A stretch of 5,160 bases of DNA. It comes from Thermoplasmatota archaeon (GTDB lineage: Archaea > Thermoplasmatota > Thermoplasmata > Halarchaeoplasmatales > Halarchaeoplasmataceae). A program made the translations under genes and the position numbers. The DNA is taken from positions 1 to 5,160 of the forward strand of contig JAHENW010000009.1 in NCBI GenBank assembly GCA_018610025.1, written 5' to 3'. Below are positions 1-5,160 of this stretch, in pieces (position 1 is the first letter of the stretch; every line of letters starts with the position of its first letter). The notes beneath the pieces are model-generated. The model did not search any database. It saw only the letters and a list, made by a program, of their open reading frames with translations, and had not been told where the DNA came from.

Positions 1-1174
1 CTTCGACAGCTCTTTCTAACTCATCAACTACGTGCTCTGTACCGCCCCTTAACAGCAGGGAAACGGCCTTACCGTCTTCGGCACCCTCGACGAAGGTCAT
101 GTGGCTGTCTGCTACGAGCCTCTCTTCTACTCTTTCGGCATGACCGAGGTCAGCGTCTTGCAGGTCGTTGAGATTGTTGACTATGGTACCGCCTGTTGAC
201 TTTGCCAGTCTCTTCATGTCGGATTTCTTCACTCTGCGGATGGCGAATATGTCTTCCTTGGCAAGATAGTGCTGAGCCAGATCGTCTATTCCCTTCTGGC
301 AGAGCAGCACGTCGGCACCGGATTCTTTCACCTTCTGAACCATCTCCTGTATCCTCTTTTCCTCTTCATCAACGAAGTCCTGCATCTGGTCTGGACTGGT
401 GATCTCTATGGAGGCGTCTACTTCTGTCTCCTTTATCTCCAGAGCGGAGTTGAGGAGAGCTATCTTGGCGTCCTTTACGTCCTTGGGCATCGAGTTGTGC
501 AGTCTATCTTTGTCTAGAAGTATACCGTCTATGAGCTTGGTGTTGTCTATGCTTGCTCCGGCCTTCTTCTCTATCTTCACGTTGTCCATATCGACGACTG
601 GACCAGTGTCGGTCTCCTCAGCCACCTTCTTGATGGCTTTCACCGCTATCTCGGCCAGCTTGTGCTTGTTCATCTCGATGGATTTCCCGGTCATCGCTGT
701 GGTAGCTATGTTTATCAGGGGTTCCTCGCTGTCCATGTCTATATCGACCTTAAGATCATCGAGTATCTCTGGTGCCTTCTGAGAGGCCAGTCGGAAGCCT
801 TTAGCGATGGTTGAAGGATGAACATCTTTATCGAGCAGTTCTTCAGCCTTCTTGAGCATCTCTGCGGCTATAACTACAGCAGAGGTCGTACCGTCTCCGC
901 ACTCCTCTTCCTGACTTTCTGCTACCTCCACCACCATCTTGGCGGCTGGATGTTCGATGTCCATCTCTTTGAGTATAGAAACGCCGTCGTTTGTGATCAC
1001 TATATCGCCGATGCTGTCCACCAGCATCTTGTCCATTCCTTTTGGTCCCAGCGTAGTCCTTACGATGTCACCGATTCCCTTTGCCGCTGCTATGTTGTTC
1101 TTCTGAGCGTCCTGCCCACGTTCTCTCTCTGTGTCTTCTTTCAATAAGAGTATAGGTTGTTGTCCTGCAGCCAT
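1..1174 (-). CDS. Thermosome subunit (group II chaperonin), C-terminus missing at left edge
   Basis: ATP-driven cytosolic protein-folding chaperonin; group II subunits form double rings of eight or nine with a built-in lid. Translating the minus strand from 1174 gives 391 open residues running off the window edge; family members are about 540 long, so roughly the last 150 residues lie outside. Landmarks: [10 protein letters not shown] near residues 42-51, NDGVSIL near 62-68, the ATP-site GDGTT at 93-97, MTGKSIE near 161-167, [13 protein letters not shown] near 219-231 at the entry to the apical domain, and [14 protein letters not shown] at the visible end. The order is N-terminal equatorial (to about 148), intermediate, apical (about 217-368), then the returning intermediate segment. 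ATG 1174 is preferred over the in-frame ATG 1183 because GAGATGAT (1179-1186), a one-mismatch Shine-Dalgarno, sits 4 nt before it and overlaps the earlier ATG. It has its own promoter. A Cys (residue 92) precedes GDGTT, where I recall Val being usual. Paralogue type (alpha or beta) cannot be assigned. Confidence 0.97.
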   Translation of the reverse strand, partial: MAAGQQPILLLKEDTERERGQDAQKNNIAAAKGIGDIVRTTLGPKGMDKMLVDSIGDIVITNDGVSILKEMDIEHPAAKMVVEVAESQEEECGDGTTSAVVIAAEMLKKAEELLDKDVHPSTIAKGFRLASQKAPEILDDLKVDIDMDSEEPLINIATTAMTGKSIEMNKHKLAEIAVKAIKKVAEETDTGPVVDMDNVKIEKKAGASIDNTKLIDGILLDKDRLHNSMPKDVKDAKIALLNSALEIKETEVDASIEITSPDQMQDFVDEEEKRIQEMVQKVKESGADVLLCQKGIDDLAQHYLAKEDIFAIRRVKKSDMKRLAKSTGGTIVNNLNDLQDADLGHAERVEERLVADSHMTFVEGAEDGKAVSLLLRGGTEHVVDELERAVE

Positions 1175-1178
1175 ATTT

Positions 1179-1186
1179 ATCATCTC
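1179..1186 (-). promoter_or_regulatory. Shine-Dalgarno site deciding the thermosome start
   Basis: The minus strand reads GAGATGAT, matching the ideal archaeal site GAGGTGAT in seven of eight bases, with 4 nt to ATG 1174. It contains part of the alternative in-frame ATG at 1183, which therefore is probably not the start. Confidence 0.6.
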
Positions 1187-1209
1187 TACTGTAGATTAAA
1201 TAGGGGTTC

Positions 1210-1217
1210 TATATAAA
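1210..1217 (-). promoter_or_regulatory. TATA box of the thermosome gene
   Basis: The minus strand reads TTTATATA here, followed by GAAC. With the usual archaeal TATA-to-start spacing of about 25 nt, transcription would begin near 1186-1190. That leaves a leader of about 12-16 nt before ATG 1174, just enough to include the GAGATGAT Shine-Dalgarno. The fit between box, leader and ribosome site supports both the promoter and the start choice. Confidence 0.7.
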
Positions 1218-1244
1218 GGTTATGCCTCTCCTCTACCGAGAGTA

Positions 1245-1259
1245 TCCCTTCTAAAGGGA
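1245..1259. repeat. Inverted repeat TCCCTT-CTA-AAGGGA upstream of the thermosome promoter
   Basis: Two perfect 6-bp arms are separated by 3 bp, about 28 bp upstream of the thermosome TATA box and 30 bp beyond the KaiC-like stop codon. The position suits either an activator or repressor site for the chaperonin gene or a weak hairpin ending the KaiC-like transcript. No clean T-run follows on the minus strand, so a classical terminator is not supported. It may be chance. Confidence 0.35.
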
Positions 1260-1273
1260 GGGATTGGAAATAG

Positions 1274-1285
1274 GGTCGTACGACC
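1274..1285. repeat. Perfect 12-bp palindrome GGTCGTACGACC just after the KaiC-like gene
   Basis: The sequence equals its own reverse complement over 12 bases and begins 3 nt past the stop codon of the KaiC-like ATPase on the minus strand. It could be a dimeric protein-binding site or part of a 3' end structure; being gapless, it would make a poor RNA hairpin. Function unknown. Confidence 0.4.
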
Positions 1286-1288
1286 AGT

Positions 1289-1972
1289 TCAGAATCTCGA
1301 CTTCAGAACCACGACCCCGTCCTCGGACGTGATGGTAACTGGCTGTTTTCCCGCCGTATGGTCCGTACCCCTCATCTTGAGTACTTCAAGGAACTTCCGA
1401 CGGGTCCCTTCTTCCTCTATCATCGAGAGGAGGACAACGCTGTCAACGGCGTAGCTTATTTCCGCAGGATACGGCTCCCCGGGGTTCACCTCGCCGGTTA
1501 ACAGAGTCACTGCCTGCCAGTTCTTGAGCAGGTTGGTCAGCTCGAATAAAAAGAGTCGATACTTCTCTTCGAAGAACGCCCCCACCACGGTTATGGGATC
1601 GATGACTATCCTCTGGGGCATGATCTCTGCTATCTTATCGTCCACGAAGTCTAGGAGTTCTTCGGTGCCTTCCCTTTGAAGTAAAAGGCCCATGTCCTCG
1701 TACTTGATCTCCTCACCAAAGTAATCCTTATCCATGAAGCCGAATTGGCCTGCATACCTCAACATCCATTGGGTGGGTTCACTCAACGTGGTGAAGAAGA
1801 GACCCTGCTCACCTCTCTTGGCACCCTCTACCAGAAATTCCATGGCAAAGGTAGTTTTTCCTGTACCAGCGCTCCCGGCTACAAGGGCGACAGATGGGAA
1901 CGGAAATCCACCATTGACCATCTCGTCGAGGCCCTTGACACCAGTCGGTATCCTTCTAAAATCTTCAGGCAT
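1289..1972 (-). CDS. Single-domain KaiC-like (RecA superfamily) ATPase
   Basis: 227-residue cytosolic ATPase of the archaeal KaiC family with one RecA-type domain instead of the two of cyanobacterial KaiC. Visible motifs: the N-terminal IPTGVKGLDEMVNGGFP (residues 8-24), Walker A GSAGTGKTT (33-41), a strand ending TTLSEP (61-66) whose E65 occupies the usual catalytic-glutamate region (one Glu, where KaiC often has two), Walker B RIVIDP (121-126), and KMRGTDHT (199-206), the KaiC-type K-x-RGT-x-H signature. ATG 1972 is preceded by AGGAGGT (1980-1986) with 7 nt spacing. It is the second gene of a pair, starting 3 nt after the stop of a degenerate paralogue, so the two are almost surely co-translated. 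Such proteins are thought to act as ATP-dependent signalling or assembly switches; the actual partner and target are unknown. No PAS or receiver domain is fused to it. Confidence 0.92.
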   Translation of the reverse strand: MPEDFRRIPTGVKGLDEMVNGGFPFPSVALVAGSAGTGKTTFAMEFLVEGAKRGEQGLFFTTLSEPTQWMLRYAGQFGFMDKDYFGEEIKYEDMGLLLQREGTEELLDFVDDKIAEIMPQRIVIDPITVVGAFFEEKYRLFLFELTNLLKNWQAVTLLTGEVNPGEPYPAEISYAVDSVVLLSMIEEEGTRRKFLEVLKMRGTDHTAGKQPVTITSEDGVVVLKSRF

Positions 1973-1975
1973 ATT

Positions 1976-2599
1976 TTATACCTCCTTCTTGAGTTCTTTG
2001 ATATCTATCCTATAATCGAAGTGCTCGGTCAATATCTCGTTCATTTCAGGTTGGGATTCTCCATCGATGGTCACGCCCCCCAGCATGTGGGAATGATCTT
2101 TTACGAATCCCTGATAATTCTTGATGAAATCCGTGACCTTTTCGGTGGTGTTGTAATTCAGCATGGTAGCAAGGTTGTCTATCATCATGAAGTCCACTTT
2201 TTCTGGGGACCTCAGGGCGGAAAGTGACTTCCCATCATCATGGGGCTCGAAGGCCTCGAACAATCTGTTTATATGGAAAGGGCCTTCGACGAAGTTGACG
2301 TTGTCTTCCTCCTCCTTCGCTCCTCCCGACATATGAGTGACCGTATCTACGAACCAGAGATATTCCTCCCCCACATCGTGCATATGGAGGAGATAGGACA
2401 TATATTGATGTGGTCTATCCAGGACCACGAAAAAACCCGACTCCTTTTCGTGATCCAGCAGGCCTTTCAGGAGCAGGAGATTACTCTTCCCTATCTGGGT
2501 GAAATTGGTGTTGAACACTATGGTGCTCGTGTTCCTCACCTTCTTGATCTCCTGCATGATCTTCTCTACCAGTGCAAGATCTTTGTCGTTCATAGTCAC
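1976..2599 (-). CDS. Degenerate KaiC/RecA-like protein, probable partner of the adjacent ATPase
   Basis: A 207-residue protein (numbered from GTG 2599) that follows the RecA-like fold pattern of archaeal KaiC relatives but with altered ATP motifs. After the first strand STIVF, the P-loop reads NFTQIGKS (32-39): the GKS remains, but the first Gly is Asn. The strand that should end in a catalytic Glu reads FVVLDRP (57-63), with Asp. A Walker B-like strand FMMIDNLAT (137-145) is kept, and FVDT (83-86) follows the second strand. The K-x-RGT-x-H signature is absent. It may bind nucleotide weakly or not at all. GTG 2599 is possible, but ATG 2593 is preferred (205 residues) because GGAG at 2599-2602 lies 5 nt upstream of it. 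Its stop is 3 nt from the start of the active KaiC-like gene, whose Shine-Dalgarno lies inside this gene's last codons. I infer a hetero-oligomer or regulatory subunit; the fold assignment comes from pattern, not a search. Confidence 0.85.
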   Translation of the reverse strand: MTMNDKDLALVEKIMQEIKKVRNTSTIVFNTNFTQIGKSNLLLLKGLLDHEKESGFFVVLDRPHQYMSYLLHMHDVGEEYLWFVDTVTHMSGGAKEEEDNVNFVEGPFHINRLFEAFEPHDDGKSLSALRSPEKVDFMMIDNLATMLNYNTTEKVTDFIKNYQGFVKDHSHMLGGVTIDGESQPEMNEILTEHFDYRIDIKELKKEV

Positions 2600-2653
2600 T
2601 CCGCCCGTAAGTGTCCGTCAACCTCTTACTGGTTCGGAGATGAAGGGGAGGGA

Positions 2654-2661
2654 ATATAAAA
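2654..2661 (-). promoter_or_regulatory. TATA box of the KaiC-like gene pair
   Basis: The minus strand reads GAAAATTTTATATTCC around here, an A-rich BRE-like stretch followed by TTTTATAT. Start of transcription would be near 2630, giving a leader of about 35 nt before ATG 2593. It lies in the 76-nt gap downstream of the nitroreductase stop, so the KaiC-like pair probably has its own promoter. Confidence 0.55.
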
Positions 2662-2675
2662 TTTTCTATCCAATA

Positions 2676-3188
2676 TCATCCCTCAAAATCCTCTCTGTGG
2701 ATCCTATCTTCCATCACTTCCTCCACGCTGTGCTCTCTCTTCTCCTCACCTGGATATCCGAGAGAAAGCAAGCATAGGACCCTTATCCCTTCGGGTATAT
2801 TCAATACATTACCTACGTGCTCTTCCCTTTCCTCTTCCCCTCTCACCTGTATCCAGCAGGAGCCTAGGCCCAGATCGGTAGCCTTGAGATGCATGTGCTC
2901 CGTAGCTATGCTTGCATCCTCTATCCAATGGCTAGCCTCCTCTTCGTCAGCACATACGACTATTACAACAGGAGCTGTGGCCGCCATACCGGCGTACTTG
3001 TGTGTCTCTGCCAGCGCCTTCTTCTTCTCTTCGTCTTCGACTACCACGAAATGCCAGGGCCTTTTATTGGATGCACTGGGGGAGTAGAATGCGCTCTTCA
3101 TTATATTATCTATCATCTCCTGGGGTACTTCTTTGTCCTTGTACCTCCTGATACTTCTCCTCTTCCTCACCACTTCGTCGAAGTCCAT
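2676..3188 (-). CDS. Nitroreductase-family FMN oxidoreductase
   Basis: 170-residue cytosolic flavoprotein that would use bound FMN and NAD(P)H to reduce an unknown substrate; the family includes nitro- and quinone reductases and enzymes with other roles. The N-terminal RRSIRRY (10-16) is the usual FMN-phosphate contact, followed by SPSASNKRPWHF (36-47), also typical of the flavin site. GLGSCWI (107-113) and LGYPGEEKRE (143-152) are the later family motifs. The length is at the short end for the family (commonly about 170-220), and the ends look complete. ATG 3188 is preceded by GAGGGAT (3193-3199) with 4 nt spacing. The methyltransferase gene ends 36 nt upstream, so read-through is possible, though a candidate TATA box overlaps that gene's end. 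Substrate cannot be inferred. Confidence 0.93.
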   Translation of the reverse strand: MDFDEVVRKRRSIRRYKDKEVPQEMIDNIMKSAFYSPSASNKRPWHFVVVEDEEKKKALAETHKYAGMAATAPVVIVVCADEEEASHWIEDASIATEHMHLKATDLGLGSCWIQVRGEEEREEHVGNVLNIPEGIRVLCLLSLGYPGEEKREHSVEEVMEDRIHREDFEG

Positions 3189-3220
3189 CTATATCCCTCA
3201 TTTACCATTATGCTCAAGCG

Positions 3221-3228
3221 ATATTTAT
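3221..3228 (-). promoter_or_regulatory. Candidate TATA box of the nitroreductase gene
   Basis: The minus strand reads ATAAATAT, preceded by GATAAAATC. It overlaps the stop codon of the methyltransferase gene. The predicted transcription start, near 3198-3202, would just include the GAGGGAT ribosome site. Co-transcription with the upstream gene is an alternative. Confidence 0.4.
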
Positions 3229-3887
3229 GATTTTATCAACATCCCGAGATCGCCTGCACGATATTTCTTGAGTCCTTTAGCTTCGGAAAAATCGCTGAAG
3301 GCATCGCTGAAATCTATATTGTCCGCCAGCAGAACGCCTCCCTTTCGAAGATGTCTCCAGGCCAAGGAGAACTCGAACATCATCCCCTCGTATGAGTGGT
3401 CACTGTCATGGATGAATATATCGATCTTTTCTACCTTTTCTAGTACTTTGGGCGTTTCATTGAAAGTATCTCCTAGAATCAGTTCCCACCTTCCCTTCAA
3501 ACTCTCTGGTACCGCCCATCCTGACGACCGGCCCGGTGGGATCACCGCCCCGGTCTTCTCGTCTTCCTCTCCCTCCACCACGTAGGGCATGTCCACGGAA
3601 TACAGTCTCCCCTCACCGTTCTCATCCAGTGCCTTCAGGATTATGGAAGACGATAGACCGTTGGCCACCCCGGTCTCCACCACTATCTCCGGCCTTTTTT
3701 CCCTTATCAGATGGTAGAGTGCCGTACCGTTCTTTTTCCCTAGATATGCCGGATGATATTCATCGTCAAGTTCCGAGAACTCTTCGGCTATCCTCTTCAT
3801 CATATCTTCTAAGTATCCTTCCACATCCTCATGATTTTTTATTGGATAGGTCTCGAAGTCTTCCCAATCAGTCGAGATATTTAACAC
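3225..3887 (-). CDS. Class I SAM-dependent methyltransferase (Methyltransf_24 type)
   Basis: 220-residue soluble protein. The Rossmann-fold SAM motif I is IVVETGVANGLSS (68-80), with YSVDMP (96-101) ending strand 2 in the acidic residue that usually holds the SAM ribose. IFIHDSDHSYEGM (157-169) is the Asp/His-rich motif seen in this family and in CmcI-like enzymes, where it can bind a metal. LRKGGVLLADNI (180-191) is the late-strand motif. An insert around 103-127 with GRSSGW-VPE and a following RWELILGD is typical of the group. The substrate is unknown; small molecules or sugars are common. The start is GTG 3887; no other in-frame start exists between it and the upstream stop. GTG is itself part of GAGGTG, and the TATA box implies an almost leaderless message. 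Confidence 0.9.
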   Translation of the reverse strand: MLNISTDWEDFETYPIKNHEDVEGYLEDMMKRIAEEFSELDDEYHPAYLGKKNGTALYHLIREKRPEIVVETGVANGLSSSIILKALDENGEGRLYSVDMPYVVEGEEDEKTGAVIPPGRSSGWAVPESLKGRWELILGDTFNETPKVLEKVEKIDIFIHDSDHSYEGMMFEFSLAWRHLRKGGVLLADNIDFSDAFSDFSEAKGLKKYRAGDLGMLIKS

Positions 3888-3913
3888 CTCTACAGTGGCG
3901 AGGTTTTTGCTTT

Positions 3914-3930
3914 CTATATATCTTTTTTCG
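3914..3930 (-). promoter_or_regulatory. BRE plus TATA promoter of the methyltransferase gene
   Basis: The minus strand reads CGAAAAAAGATATATAG, a purine-rich BRE-like stretch joined to a TATA box. Start of transcription is expected near 3890-3893, only a few bases before GTG 3887, so the transcript is probably leaderless or nearly so. It is one half of a divergent promoter pair. Confidence 0.65.
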
Positions 3931-3940
3931 AGTTAATGAA

Positions 3941-3955
3941 CAAAAACAATATATT
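3941..3955 (+). promoter_or_regulatory. BRE plus TATA promoter of the NYN-domain gene
   Basis: The plus strand reads CAAAAACAATATATT, an A-rich element followed by AATATATT (3948-3955). Transcription should begin around 3975-3980, at or just before the cluster of starts (GTG 3980, ATG 3983, ATG 3989). It lies about 30 bp from the oppositely directed methyltransferase TATA box, so the two promoters may compete or share a regulator. Confidence 0.55.
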
Positions 3956-3979
3956 CAACCACCATAAATCTAACTCCGA

Positions 3980-4485
3980 GTGATGGTAATGGTATCCATC
4001 TATAAGGACCAGCGAGTGGGTATATTCGTCGATGTCCAGAACATGTACTATTCGGCTAAGAACCTTTACAACAGCAAGGTGGACTTCAGAGGGCTGCTCA
4101 AAAAGGCGTCCCAGAATCGGAAGGTCATCCGGGCCCTCGCGTACGCTATCGAGTCCGACGTCCCCGACGAAGCCGATTTTTTCGACCTGTTAGAAAACAT
4201 CGGTACGAGGTGAAGAAGAAGCAGTTGAAGGTGTACTACGGAGGGGCGAAGAAGGGTGACTGGGACATGGGCATAGCCATAGACTGTCTTAAGATGGCAG
4301 ATAAGCTGGACGTGGTTTGTCTGGTCACAGGCGACGGTGATTTTGTTCACCTGGTTAATCATCTCAAGGCCAATGGAATCAGAGTGGAGATCATCGCCTT
4401 CGGAGAAACGAGTGCTAAAGAGTTAAGAGAAGCGGCTAACAGTTTCATCGATATGAGCGAGGACAAAGGTACGTTCCTGATGTGA
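3980..4485 (+). pseudogene. NYN-domain (LabA/DUF88-like) protein gene split by a one-base frameshift
   Basis: NYN domains have a PIN-like fold and are putative metal-dependent ribonucleases. Frame one (3980-4213) begins with GIFVDVQNMYYSAKN, holding the first acidic site, and ends at TGA 4211-4213. Frame two (stop TGA 4483-4485) carries GDWDMGIAID and TGDGDFVHLV, the remaining acidic sites. The halves join seamlessly if one T is restored at about 4204, so that GGT-ACG-AGG-TGA becomes GGT-TAC-GAG-GTG; the result is about 168 residues, a normal length, with the catalytic Asp residues split between halves. The deletion is either a real mutation or a sequencing error. A two-gene reading is possible, since a GTG at 4210 overlaps the stop as GTGA, but I see no Shine-Dalgarno for it and the split falls inside one domain. 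Likely start is ATG 3983 or 3989. LabA links to KaiC output in cyanobacteria; the same role here is conjecture. Confidence 0.85.
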
Positions 4486-4492
4486 TCTGCCG

Positions 4493-5160
4493 TCAATCTT
4501 CTTTCAAAGCGTCTTTCAGGGCCTCTTCTATATTCTGTCGCTCAGTAACGTCGAAGCCGATCCCCAAGACGGCGTCATCTCCCTTGAAATCGAGATGGGT
4601 CCCGGCGAACTGGATGGCCCTTTCGTCATTTTCACCAGTGATTATCCTCAGTTCAAAACGTGACGGGACCTCTTTCCCCTTCTCTAGATCGGAAAGCCTC
4701 TTCTTCACCAGTTCTTTCTGCTCTTCCTTGACCACGTCCCAGAACTGCATGTCTCTGAGTTCCTCCTCATCATAACCGAATATCATTTCGGTAACGTGAT
4801 TGAGATAATCGAAGCTTCCACGCTTGAGTATGAAGATAGCCGCCGGTGCGGTCTCTACTAACGACTCGTATTTCCTCTCTAGTTCCTCCAGCTCTTCCCT
4901 TATCTTCTTCCTTTCCGTTATATCGTTCGCTATCTCGAGCATCCCTATTATCTCGCCTTCGTCGTCTTTCAACGGTTCTCCCCTGACATACCATGCCTTC
5001 CCTTCAGATGTCTCGATGACCGATTCCTCGCGTTCACCTGTTTCTAGAGATAACCGGACTGGACAATCTTCACACGGCTCGTCCCTCCACCGTAGCAGGC
5101 TGTAGCATTTACTGCCGGTCATCTCCTGGCTCTTCTTCTCGACGCCACTCTCCGCGGCTC
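4493..5160 (-). CDS. Multi-PAS sensor protein, N-terminus missing at right edge
   Basis: The frame is open from the right edge, with no stop between 5122 and 5160, so the ATG at 5122 is an internal Met; 221 residues are visible. The window begins inside one PAS domain: AAESGVEKKSQEM, then KCY at about 17-19 and DEPCEDCPV at 26-34, continuing to the PAS-end motif NDITERKK (about 78-85). A charged helical linker (REELEELERKYESLVE, about 87-102) leads to a second PAS domain that starts near TAPAAIFI and ends in FDVTERQ (about 202-208). The protein stops 14 residues later (NIEEALKDALKED plus one), so no histidine kinase or other output domain follows; any output module must be upstream, or it acts through protein contacts. 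The visible part is soluble. Three cysteines spaced C-x10-C-x2-C could bind a metal or sense redox. It converges on the NYN gene, with 7 nt between stop codons. Confidence 0.9.
   Translation of the reverse strand, partial: AAESGVEKKSQEMTGSKCYSLLRWRDEPCEDCPVRLSLETGEREESVIETSEGKAWYVRGEPLKDDEGEIIGMLEIANDITERKKIREELEELERKYESLVETAPAAIFILKRGSFDYLNHVTEMIFGYDEEELRDMQFWDVVKEEQKELVKKRLSDLEKGKEVPSRFELRIITGENDERAIQFAGTHLDFKGDDAVLGIGFDVTERQNIEEALKDALKED

Noticed and set aside
196..1147. Several plus-strand open frames across the thermosome region
   Set aside because: They are antisense to a continuous, strongly recognisable thermosome frame and show no family motifs themselves.
1226..1242. CTCTC-N7-GAGAG inverted repeat near the thermosome promoter
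   Set aside because: It is only 5 bp per arm in purine/pyrimidine-biased sequence and likely to arise by chance.
1734..2777. Overlapping plus-strand frames opposite the KaiC-like pair and the nitroreductase
   Set aside because: They are antisense shadows of genes with clear motifs and ribosome sites on the minus strand.
2884..3087. Plus-strand frame rich in Ser, Thr and Phe runs
   Set aside because: The runs are the complement of Glu/Lys-rich codons of the nitroreductase and are not a real low-complexity protein.
4195..4215. Programmed -1 frameshifting as explanation for the split NYN gene
   Set aside because: The site lacks an X-XXY-YYZ slippery heptamer, and I see no clear downstream stem-loop or pseudoknot.
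4066..4362. Minus-strand frame of 98 codons across the NYN frameshift
   Set aside because: It is antisense to the conserved NYN motifs and has no recognisable domain.
5120..5122. ATG at 5122 as the true start of the PAS protein
   Set aside because: The frame stays open to the window edge and the preceding residues fit the middle of a PAS domain, so the gene begins outside the window.

Overview
The window looks archaeal, probably euryarchaeal. The left edge carries a group II chaperonin (thermosome). The gene starts are preceded by archaeal-type TATA boxes with purine-rich BRE-like sequence, and by Shine-Dalgarno variants of GAGGTGAT or GGAGGT. The proteins are rich in Glu, Lys and Asp. I cannot place the organism more finely from this sequence.

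Layout, left to right. Positions 1-1174 (minus) hold a thermosome subunit that runs off the left edge, so its C-terminal part is missing. Positions 1175-1288 hold its promoter and two short inverted repeats. Positions 1289-2599 (minus) hold a tight two-gene unit: a KaiC/RecA-like protein with a degraded P-loop, and 3 nt downstream a single-domain KaiC-like ATPase with an intact Walker A. Positions 2676-3188 (minus) hold a small nitroreductase-family flavoprotein, and 3225-3887 (minus) a class I SAM-dependent methyltransferase. A compact divergent promoter region (about 3888-3980) separates these from a plus-strand NYN-domain (LabA/DUF88-like) gene at 3980-4485, which a single missing base breaks into two frames. 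Convergent to it, with only 7 nt between the stop codons, is a multi-PAS protein at 4493-5160 (minus) that runs off the right edge.

How the genes may work together is mostly inference. The clearest functional unit is the degenerate-plus-active KaiC-like pair. Archaeal KaiC-family ATPases have been proposed as signal-transduction hubs, and the same 4 kb also holds a PAS sensor and a LabA-like NYN protein (LabA is known in cyanobacteria as a KaiC-clock output factor). This resemblance is suggestive only: these genes lie in separate transcription units, and the chaperonin, nitroreductase and methyltransferase look like ordinary neighbours. No RNA genes, CRISPR arrays, insertion sequences or phage genes were seen, and no stretch longer than 300 bases lacks a gene.
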